From Arbacia lixula (Eukaryota > Echinodermata > Echinoidea > Arbacioida > Arbaciidae): a stretch of 64,000 nt of DNA. The notes below the pieces were generated by a model. It was not told the DNA's origin. It did not search any database and saw nothing but the letters and a program-made list of their open reading frames with translations. The stretch lies in NCBI GenBank assembly GCA_963669155.1, contig OZ022588.1, positions 7,030,679 through 7,094,678 of the forward strand, given 5' to 3'. Positions 11,901 through 23,900 of this stretch are shown piece after piece. The position numbers were made by a program, and so were the translations under genes. Position 1 is the stretch's first letter, and each line of letters begins with the position of its first letter.

Positions 11901-14900
11901 ATGGTGAATAGTGTTTCAGTGAAACCGATGTAAACATACGGTGATTAAATCACAAATCCTCAAAATGTTGGGCCTGAACACAATGAGGATTTGTGATTTA
12001 ATCAGTAAGTACTCCACATGTGGATCAATTCAGGGCAAATAACTTTCAGCAAGTTTCTAAAATGGACAATACATGAATTTAAGACCATTGACAAGAAGAT
12101 TGTTCATGATCACCTTTTGAAGGCTTTTTGTCTTCCCCAGTACAGTATATTCCCTTTAAGAACCAGAAACTTACATAATAATGGATATGATGACACAACT
12201 TCAGTACTTAATGGCTCTTATCAATGAGACATGCCTCAGAATTCTAGTAAGTCTTACCCTGCCGTTATGAGTGAGCTGTAGAGACGAGTTGGGGGATGAG
12301 GAGGCGTTTAATCTCTCTCTGCCCTGCCTGTCCGATGACGCTGGTTTGGTGGGCTTGCGCTGCTTGGGCCCCTCCCATAGGTGAAGCACCTCCTGCTCCA
12401 TGTTGGCCACCTGGTGGATTGGTTGTTTTGATTGGTTGATTACTTGAGGTATTCATGTTTATTCATTGGTAGATTGATTAATTGAAGTATTCCCATGTTC
12501 ATTCATTGGTAGTTTGATCAACTGAATTATTCATATGATTGTTCATTGGTAGATTGACTAATTGAACTATTCACCTATTTATTCATTGGTAGAATGATCA
12601 ATAGAGTAATTCATGTTCATTCATTAGTACATTGATTAATTGAACTATTCATATATTCATTCACTGGTTGATTAATTGATTTATGCATGCTTATTAATTA
12701 GTAGGTTGGTCAATTGAGTTATTCATATGCTTTTTAATCAATAGATTGGTTGATGGATTCATTGATTGAGTGGTTCACTGACCCACATTCCATGATGTCC
12801 ACCTGACTGATTGTGTTTTGTTTAAATCTAGTCATCTAGTGATTTTACTATTTTACCTGGTTCCCTTCCTCATATAGCATTTTATTCCCATTAAACTTGA
12901 TGAATTTGATATGAAACAAAATGAGCACACACCTGCTTCTCCTCCTCGTCCAGACGTTGTTTCCAGGCAAGCAGCTCCTCAGCATTTTTCCGTCTCCGCT
13001 TCAGCTTCACCTCTCTCTTCATTAGCACCCTGGAAAGAAGAGCATTGCACCAGGTTTAGAGGAAAAACACATATATTTGTGGTAAGAAGAATACTGCAAC
13101 AAAATTTGATCAAATACAAAAAGATTCATCTTCATAGTGTTTTTTCTTCTATAGAAAAAATTGTATTGTGCTGTGAAATCTGACCAATGGTTGTCATTTT
13201 TGACGGTCTGCACCTCATCCTTGATAATACTGTGCTTTGAAGGTCTCCCTAAATCGGTTCCGAATAGGCTCCAATGCGATTGTCTCTTACTTCGTGTTAA
13301 GCGGCTGCTGTAGCATCTTGAGCCTCTGCATGACGCGTGCCTGCTTCTCCCTACCCAGGGGATCCTGGGACGAGTTCTCCAGCCCTCCAGGAGAGAGAGC
13401 GGGTGGAGACGGCAGGAGCCGGAGCGACGACGAGTCCGACAGGGAAGAGTCCTGGGAGCGGTCCTCTCCCTCAATGGGGGATGCCAAGGGGGTGGTGGTG
13501 GTGGTGATAGGGGGGAAGGGGGACGGGGAGGGGGGTCCGGTGGTGGGGGAATGGGAGCCGGTGGGGGCGGGGAGGGAGCGGATCTGGTCCTTGTAGCGGC
13601 TGGCAGCCCTGCGGAGGCGGGTGATGTCCTGCTGCTGGTGAAGCAGACGCTGCCTCTCTAGGCTAGACTGCTTCTGGGCACCCAGCTTGGCCTTGATTTC
13701 AGCCTGGCAGGGAGATCCAGGGAACAAATCAAACATTAATTGCTGGGGCTACTGTAATAATCAAGGAGTTTTATATCATGTTTAAAAAATCATTTTTTTC
13801 TTCTTGTCTTACTCTGTCAATTGTTACACGTAAAGCACTTTGACATAAATTTCTTATGTAAAGCACTATACAAAAATGAGTTATTACAGTATTAATATCA
13901 TCTTAAAATATAATTTGATAGTGAAATATGTATGGTGAACTGGTAACACTGTTTATCATTGTGAGTGTGACTGAGTATTTATGTGCTTGTGCAAATACTG
14001 TAAACTGATTCTTTCAAGCTATGGTGCTGATCAGTATTTGTTCTACCTGAATGAAGAAATAACTAACAAAACTTTGAACCAGAAGAGCATTATAAAATTT
14101 GATTTTTATTATTATTATCATCATGCCTTGTGTCAAATTAGTGAGGAAGCATTTCAAGGAATGGCTGACCTGTTCTGCCTGGAGCTTTGTGAGCAGAGCC
14201 CGCTGCCTCTTCCTGAGGCTGGTCACCCCCTCAAGGTCCTCCTTCTCCTTCAGCCGCTTCTTCTGGTGCTCTAGCCACTCCAGCTCTGCATTGGTCTTGT
14301 CAACCAGAACCTGCGGAACCAGAAGACGACATCATTATTATGTTACCATGACTCCAGCTGTCAACTACAGAACTCAATTCTTGGGAGTGTCTGAGGCAAT
14401 ACCACAAAAGTACAAAACTTTGGGTCAAAATTATCAAAACTTACTTAATACTTATATCACAGGTAATGTATGGTTGTAAAGGTATTGAATAGGGGGAGGT
14501 TTAATGTTTACATAAAAGGATGGATGAATAAGTACATTTTGAACAAGACACAGCATTTCATAAATGGAGATAAGATTGTTTCTAATCTGCATCTAATAAA
14601 GTGATTCTGAAAATCTCAATTGGTACTGATAAATGTTTTTGCAGGTGTTACTTTGATTCTCGCATACCTTCTCTCTCAACTTGAGCAGAGTCACCTGCTG
14701 CTGAGACCGTGCCTCCTCTTCCTTCAGCTGCCTCTGAATCCTCTCTATCGTCACGGCGCTGAGCGACACATCCTGGTCCGAGAGCACCGACGCCTGAGAG
14801 TCAGCCCTGTCCTTAGACGGGGTCATTATCTGTCCAGGGGAGACTAAGGGTCTCGCACCAGCACTCTGCGTGTCCTTCCTGCCATCAGGTTTGCTTGGCA

Positions 14901-17900
14901 TCGGCGAGACCACGCTAGGAATGGAGCTGTGCTCCGAATCCGAGTTGGAGTTTGAGTTCTCGAACGAGATGGAATATTGGTCCGATGCCCCGGATCGGGT
15001 CTTGTTGAGGTCCTCTGAGATGGTCTCCCTCGTCCCGACACTGGCTTCTCTGGCGCCAGAATCTGTGTTTATGGACGAGGCCGTGACACTTTTGCTCTGA
15101 TCTCTATCGGCCACAAGATCACTGGCAGTTGCCACAGAATCTGTTCTGTCGCGAAAGGAGCTGTTCAGACTCTCAGCGCGAACATCACTGGCGGTTCTGA
15201 TGCTGCGGGAAACATCGGATAGGGAGCTGTCCTGTGCCGTGGGAACATGATGGGAGGAGGCTGATGAGAAGGATGGAGTGGTCGTAGGGGAGGGCGACTG
15301 AGTGGATGCTGCTGAAGCGGTGTGGGTGAAGTCTTCAGAGTACTGGGCAGAAGGGGTCTTGGATTCTGCGGTGCGGCTGGGAGTTAGCGAGCTGGGTCTG
15401 GAACTTCCAGCAGCCACGCTCCTATAACACAACGGATGCATGAAATTCATTCAAATCTACCACTAAAAAATTAAAGGTCTCTTCATTACTAACTGTTAAA
15501 CACACCAGCTCTATATCTACATTTCTACAATATGATATTATTCCTTTATCTTCTCCTATATCTTTTACTTCTGTTGAATCTCTGTTACAATGTCAGGCAT
15601 GAGTGTAATCAAGTCCTTTTCAATATGACATTTCAATTGTAAGTAATGACTCAATGAAACGATAAATCATTAAGCGCTTGCTCATGATAAAGGATATGTA
15701 GTCAAGATCATATCACTATACATCAGCATTTCATACCATTATATCAATCACATCTTTGATTTTCGTATTAAAGCTCTGTGTGAAACATGTGGTTTTTTTT
15801 CACAAGTAATACACGTCCAATAAAGCGGCAGCGTATCTGGCACAGGAAGGGTTAAAAGTCCCAGTCAGTTTCTTTGACTGTGGCCCTCACCTTGTGACTG
15901 GAGGGGGTGGCAGGAGAGATGCCCTCATCTCCTTCAGCATGTCCAGCTGCTGCAGTCTCTGCTGCTCTAGGGCCGCCATGACGGCCGCCGATGTGGCCGC
16001 TTTGGCGCTCTCCGCGGCCACCAGATGGGGGTCGACCGGGGGTGGGGGAGGCGGGGGGGCCGGCTGGGTAGCTGATGCCTTCTGCGTCTGTGAAGGGGAA
16101 GGGAGGAAAGGGGGTGGATGCAAGACAACGTGAGGACAGGAACACAGGTATGCCATTTACAGTTTCAAAGGGCTAGACAATCACTTGACATGGACTGGTC
16201 TACACACAAAAAGAGCCTGGGAAAAGGGAATAATAATGTGGCAGGGCCTGCAGTACTTGATAACTGGCATCCCTGAGTGATAATAGCATACATAGCACAG
16301 GACAAAAGATGATATTCAATTTGGGTAATGCTAATTAGAATTTAAGGTTGTATATTGATCCAGCTAAAACACTTTGTGTCTAGGGCATTTATTAGAGTGC
16401 TGTAGAATTTAAGAAGCAAAAGATAGTAGTTTGCTGAAAGACAGGCACAATCGTTATGTACTCACATCTGCGAGGGTCTTGGCAGCTTGTGCAGTAACCC
16501 TGGCTGCGTCAACCTGAGTCTGCAAGATCCTCTGTGCCGACTCTCTGTTGCTATTAGCCGTCTCCGCCTCTCTCCGCGCCCGCTCCGTGACTCGCTCCGT
16601 CTCCAGCGCGGTGTTGGCGGCCCTATGCCGCGCCTCTTCCAGCTGTCTCTGTGCCTCCTCCACCTCATGCCGCGCCTTGGCTGATAGCGCCGCTAGTTCG
16701 CGATCGTGGTCCCGCTGCCTGCCTTGCAGAATCCGCGCTAGGGACGCCGATTCGCGCTGGGCAAGGGCAGTGGAGCGGGCTCGCTCAGCCTCAGAGAGTT
16801 GCCGTGCCGACTCCTCCAGGGTCTCTAGGAGATTGAGCTCGGCAGCCATCTTGAGCTGCAGCGCGGCTGGTGAGAGGAACTTGGTGCCAGGTTGGGTAGA
16901 AATGGTAGATGACGACATGGTAGACATCTGACAGCAGAAATAAGAACAAAGTAATTTACACTTTTGTACATGGTCTAAAATTGCGAGGCTTGTCTTGTAC
17001 TGGAAGCCCAACCTCTATTCAAATTTTCAATAGGTTCACAATTTGGGTAGTCTTTGTAATATAAAATATAAAGTAATTGTGACCATTCTAATACGCAAAG
17101 GTTTTGGGGAAAACATGACGTTTTTATACCACATCAATACAGAGATGCCCTTATCGCTGTTACTAACCGAGCTCCCGCTGGGATCCTGTCCGTGTGACCT
17201 CCCGGGCATCTCTCTCCCTGGGTGGCGGATTGGCTTGAAATGCGTCAGGACTTCTTTGGTCACGGGCGACCTCATGCAGGCGTTCCTGCCTCCTGCAGCT
17301 GGGGATGGGGACGGGGACGTGAGCCCCTGCCCTGCCCCTCCCCCTTGGGTCAGATGCAGGGGGGTGGGGGACTGCCTGCTGCTGGGGTCGTGACCTTGAG
17401 AAGACCTTGAGATGCCTGGCGATGTCCTGCTCCCGACGCCGTCGCTGTGGCTTTGTTGATCCGCTTGCGAGGTGGATTTCTGGACAATACACAACATCAG
17501 AGTTATACATGGAGTTCCCTTGCATGATTAAAAGCATCCCATACCATGAATATACATTCAAAAAGGTGGCAATAAATGGGAATGCAAAAAAAAAAATAAC
17601 ATGAACTTGTTTACAGACAGAACAACAACACAGAAATGGATTTATTGCTATCAAAACCTAATAATAAGTTGAAGTAAATGAAGCAAAAACAAACAAACTA
17701 ACTGGCAAAGATTGGCATTATCATGTGACCTGAAATGCTTTGTACAATTCTTACAAATTTGGTCTCCGAAGTTGAGGAGAATTTTGAATTAAAAGAGTAA
17801 TGAAAGGATACTTTTGCAGTGGTTTTTTTTTGGGGGGGAGGGGAAAATTTCCCCATCCTATTGACTTACTACACTTATTCATGAAATAGTAATGAAATAG

Positions 17901-20900
17901 TTCAGCCATCCCACCTTCAAATCCTCAATGAGCGACCTGATCTCATCCACTGGCGACTTGTGGTGGTCACTGACAGGTGAGCGGGCGTCGCTGGGTGGCG
18001 AATGGCTCCCTCTACTGCTGGAGGAGCGAGACTTGACCGATGCGGGAGAGCTCCGGGAGCTAGGGGGTGTCTGAGTGCCCGCATCACGCAGGGAGGTTGG
18101 CCGGGGGCTGGGGGTGCGAGAACGCTTCTTGTCGCTGATGCTCAGACTGTACAATGACAGACACAATAATACAAGAATACTGAAATCATAGATATTGTCT
18201 ATATTCTGCACAGCACAGAAACTGTACAAGGACAGACTGTAGGAGGACAGACATAAACATACCAGAATACTGAAGGGAGAGATAGGGAGAGGAAGGGAGA
18301 GGAAGATAAATGAAGAGACAGACTTAGAAACCCTGTATTAAGTGCTTTATAAATGCAAGACATTATTATTATTAGGAAGGGAGAAGAAGGGAGAGGTAGA
18401 GAGAGAAAGGGAAAGGAAGGGAGAGAAAGAGAGAGGAAAGGAGAGGAAAGGAAAGGAAGGGAGGAGAAGGGAGACTCACCTGTTCACTGTGCCTGCGGCT
18501 GAGAGAGTAGAATCCTTCCCTGGTGATGGTAACGATATTGATCTGCCGGTGGGTGGTCTGGATGCAGTAGCATCCTGAAATACAACACAGAAGTAAATAC
18601 ATAAGTCTTCTTTGACTCTGTCCTTCCAATGCAAAGTCTCCTATTTTAAGACAGCTGCCTCTTAATTTTTCCTTGCATCATCCTCATCACCACCTCCCTT
18701 AACCCAACGATCACCACGTTCATAATCACCATCATCAACATCACCTCCTACGTCACTTCTACTTCCACAAGTTCACCATCACTATTACCATCAACATCAC
18801 CATCACCTCTCGTATCATCATCATTCCCTCCTCCACTATTCACAATGTATCTTGTCACTACCATCATCATCATCATCACCATCAATGATCAACATTACCG
18901 CCGCCCCAGCCCAGCCCAGCCCAGCCCTACCCCCACCTGCACCCCCACCTGCACCCCCACCTGCATCTCCACCCATTCCCCCATCATTAACCCAGCTGCC
19001 ATGGCCCAACTTCCTTACCCTTCCAGACGGATTTGACCTGCTGGAGGACAGCTCAGAGATGTTGTCTGCTGATGCAGAGGATGGGATGGGGCTGTGGTGT
19101 GGGCCAGCGTTGTCTGGGCTGTCCAGAGAGCGGGAGTGGGTGTGGAAGGAGGATAGCGTTCTGCTGCCCTCAGTGAAGTCGTCTGAGTATGTCGGGGGTT
19201 GGGCGGGGCCGAGGGCGGAGGAGCGGGGGGCGGGGCTCTTTTCTCGGTTGCTAGGGTGGGGTGGTGATGCCCTCTGCCTGGCAAGAAGCTCTGTGAGAGA
19301 ACAAACAAATAAACATAGGCATAAATTGATAGGGACGCTGCACGCACAGACAAGCCATATGCTGTATCGTCGCGCAGGCGATGCAACCATCATTGAGCAT
19401 GTGATAAAACTGCACTTTCTTCCATATAACGTAAAAAATATCAATCAGTTATGCAAACAAATCTTTGTGGAATTAATTAACTCCTGAGCCATAGGTTGTA
19501 GAATTAATTGCATTGTTCTCAAATTACAGAAATATATCAGACCCTATGAAAGTATGATTGATATTGAATCATTGGTTTCATCAAACCAGGTGGTACACTT
19601 CAAGTTTTTTCCTCAGAAAACTCTGCCTGCTTTGTATTCCTGGGGGAACTTACCTCGCTGTTCTTCCTGATAGCGCCTCATGTAGATGTCAATCACACTC
19701 AGACCATCCCTCTCAGGCCCCTGGACAGGCAAGGACCCGGGGCTGAAGTTCAGGTTGGTCTGCCTGCTGTCAGGAGGGTGACGTAGACGCGTCTGGACAC
19801 GACTTGGCAAGCTCTTGAACTGCAGAGGGAGGGGTATTAGATCAGGGGGGGGGGGGGGGCGAGGAGGAGAGGGTTAATGATGTCATCATACTAAGAGTAC
19901 TCAACTTGGCAGGCTTTTGAACTGCAAAAAAAAAGGAATAATGAGAAGATCAGGCAAATGGCATAAGACTGAGGGGGGGGGGGGAGGGGGGGGAGGGGGG
20001 GAGGGCGGGGTAGATGTTGTAATCATATACTGAGAGTACTCAATTTGGTAAGCTCTTGAACTGCGCAGAGATGCATAATCAGGTGCATAATCAGGAGATC
20101 AGGGAGAGGGCGATGGGTGCTGATGTTGTCATACTGATACTGAGAGTACTCAACTTTGCACGCTTTCGAACTACAAAAAAGGGCATAATGCTCAGGGTAA
20201 GGGGGTGGGGTGGTGGGGTCGAGGGGTTGATGTTGTTATCATATACTGACAGTACTCAACTTGGCAAGCTTTTGAACTACATAAAAAAAGGGCACAATAG
20301 ATCAGGGAAAGGGGGGGGGGGGTGATGTTGTCATATACTGAGAGTACTAAACTTGGTAAGCTATTGAACTGCTAAGAGAGTGGCATAACAGATCGGGGTG
20401 GGGAGGGGGTTCTCAAAATGGCAAGCTATTGATCTACAGAGGGAAGCATAATAGGTCGGGGTAAGGTGAGGGGTGGGGGGGGGGTTGTGTTGGCAGGGGG
20501 AAGTATTCACCTTGGCAAGCTCTTGAACTGCAGAGAGAGGCATAAAAAAATCAGGGGCAGGTGGGGGGGGGGGGGTAATCAACATGGCACGCTCTTAAAC
20601 TGCAGTTCAGGGTGGGGTCGCAGATGCTGACATATTTTTAGGGTACTCAAATTGGCAAGCTAGAGTAGATCAGAGTGGGGTTGGGGGAGGGGTAGATGTC
20701 ATCATAAACTGAGAGAACTCAACTTGGCAAGCTCTCTGACTGCAAAGGGTGGCATAATAATTCAGAGTGGAGGGGGGGGGGGGGAGGATAGATGTCGTCT
20801 CCTGACAGTACTCAGCTTTGCAGAGGTTCAGATACCTCAACGCTTTGTCACTAGAAAGTTTTATCAGATCATTTTTTGCAACACAGGTGGAAGCCTAACA

Positions 20901-23900
20901 TGTTGACAACATTTGCACAAGGGCAATTTCCATTTGTGGATGAAAATAAATACAAAGTCCAAAAGAGACTAATGATTTTGCGGACCAGGGAAAGCATCAG
21001 GCAGCCAGAAAACACTGAATTGAACACCATTACATGAGATACTAGGCAAAGGTGACATTAATCAAAGCACTGCAATGCAAAAAGTAAAAAAAAAAAAAAT
21101 CAACTTGATGACATTCACACCAACTGTTACAACCTGTTTTCCCCCTTTCACTATGTAATACAATAAACACTGAGTCACCAAAAGTTGAGGGGAAACAGGA
21201 TATTGGAACAGGTGGTGGCAGAGCAATACTGAGCCTCATAAGCCAAACACAGGAATGTGCCAAGGCCAAATACAAACATATTGGCTCTTACTGGGTACAG
21301 ATGAATTTGAGGGCACCCCTCAAAATGTGTGTCATTAGGAATGTAAAGATGAGTGCCATTAAACTTAGTACCTTTATTATGGAACACATATATTATCCAT
21401 ATTTGTATATATGATTTATTTCCAAAAGATTTTTATTTGTCATTTTAACTCCATAGGGAGAGTTTTAATGGTAATTACACTTTGTATTTCCATTCATATA
21501 TTTCTTGTGTATATACATATTTTGACAGGGTTTTGAAATGCATGCTCTAGATCTGTTAATTCTATCTCAAATAAAATTCAATAAACACATCCATAAAACA
21601 AACCAATATATACCCATTACATGTATGTCTTCCTGAACAAGGAAAGACATTTGTGAGCACCAGGGCCATTTTGCATGTGGGTGTTCAATTATTCTAACTT
21701 ACCATCAATGTTAACTACCATGGCAACAGCCAATGAGCTCTCATTATTGTACATGTTGTCATGGTAGTTATCATTGATGGTAACTTACAATAATTGAAAA
21801 CATATGCAACATGGCCCAGGAAGAAAGGTATCTGGTTACTGGGCTGATGGACAGATGCGGACACAGAATTTGAAGATGTTCATGATTGGTCCAGTGAGAA
21901 TTTATTCACTTATTGCATCTTCTTCATCCAGGGTGGCCCTGTTGGTGTGACAGGTGCACAATTTATACGGAAACCTTGACTTCATTGGCTGTTACCATGG
22001 TAGTTACCATTGATGGCAGAGTTACGATTGATGGTAAGTTTTATGCAACGGGGCCAATATCACATTATACACAAACATGACGAAAATGATCATAAAAATG
22101 TGACACTTGAAAAGAACCACTACATTTCTCTCTCACCTTTGGGGTGTATTCCTGATCCACCTCTGCCTCGCTAGATTCATCCGAGAGTGGACCCTCACTC
22201 AGGGACTCCCCATCAGACTGCAACGCTTTCTCCTGGCCAGACAGGTTATTGGAGGGCTGTGGCCGTGTGACGCTGGACAACCGAATCTATTCACAGGGAC
22301 AGATGAGTTCATTCTTTAAATGCATGTGTGATATCCATTACAAAGAAAAGTTTTACTGTTCTCAAGACACAAAGCATCTTAAACTTCTTTTTTTTTTCAA
22401 TGTATACAAAATCAAGACATGGTGTACACTTGTGATAAGGTGATACATTTCAATATAGAACGCATATTGATGAAAATATGTGTTTCCCTCAACGTTATTT
22501 CCAACATGAGCAAGTCAAGACAAGCCCATAATAAGGGTCGTCATTCCTGGCTTTAACCACTCAAGGACACGTTACTGTACAGTGTTTTACATTGCACAAA
22601 ACTTTGTCATCAAATGGTAACTCTGTCATCAATGGTAACTACCATGCCAATATTGCTCAACAGCCAAAATCAAATTCAAGGTTTCCACAGAATACACCAC
22701 TAGAAGCAAAGTTACCATCAATGGCAGGTTTTATGCAATGGGGCCAAGGTATTTAATTGCATTACCCCCTGGGTTGATTTACATACCTGTGGGATGGGCA
22801 CCTCCCCGTCCCTGCGCTGCTTGAGTGTCCGTCCAGAGGGCAGTTCCCAGTTGAGCTTCTGCCTGACCTGGTGGCCGCGGAAGGCGGCTTGGATGGTGGT
22901 GGCCGCCGAACTCTGCTCTCGGCTCTTCTCTGAGTGGTGGGCCTGCTGAGATAGATTGCTCACACCTAAGGGGTAGGGGGGAGGAGTGGGATAAGCATTT
23001 TATTTATTAATGCAGTATTCTGCAGGATAGGCCTTTACTATTTTCCCTTGGGGCGACAAATACAAATACAAATAATGTAAATATGTTCATAATACCATGA
23101 ACTTCATTCATGTAATACGGCTACAAACTAGTAAGTACAACAAATATGAAGTGACAAAAGCCATCATGTCGTACAAACAACATTACTCTCCTCGGGGTAT
23201 ACAATAATATCAATACAAGGCGAAATAAATGTGGTCAAAATATAGTATTCCAGAACCTTCCTTTAGACTTTCCCATAAAGAGAAACTCTGTACATACCAG
23301 GTAGCAGTCCAGTAAAGACACTGTAGTCCTGGTCTGCCCCTGCCACTCTCTGCTGCCTGGTCAGGAGTCCTGGGGGTGAGGCTTGGGGGAGGCTGAACCT
23401 CACTGCAGGCCGAGCCCCATGCAGCGGGGCCTCACCAACAGACGCGGGGGCTGCCCCCTCAGGAATGGGATACGCCCACCGGGCAGCCGTGGAGCCTGCA
23501 GTGAATTGGGGAGGGGGATGACATTTCAATGAGTACAATTATGTCCACATGCTCTAGAACATGCTCTGGAAGATCGTCTACTTCAACAGATTTCCTAATA
23601 AGGTTAACGGTTAATATGTGAAAACATGCCCAAATTCTCTAAAGAAGTTTCACTTAACGCACATATCAAGTCTAACTAACGGTGCAACTGTGAATTGTGG
23701 GCGTTGGTCACAATCAAGAGTTTTGTTCATGGAATCAATGTGTGCTTTGGTCAAGGAGACACCTTTGATAAGTTATTGAAATCACTCACTGTTATGATTC
23801 TGTGAACATCGAGTTCTTGTCAATGGACTGGATGCATACAAAGGAGTAATTCATTGCTCACAACCGCTATGTACCAAAGTGCCAATCCGCCTTTTCCACA

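Larger units (their letters stand above)
20831..22136 (-). other. CEP350 intron with MITE family A copies
   Basis: No exon found. AT-rich apart from the family A elements at 21,662-21,820 and about 21,970-22,050. Confidence 0.7.

Noticed and set aside
18852..19487. 211-residue plus-strand ORF
   Set aside because: Antisense to CEP350 exon 19019-19290 and a Pro-rich translation of CCCAG/CACCTG repeats.
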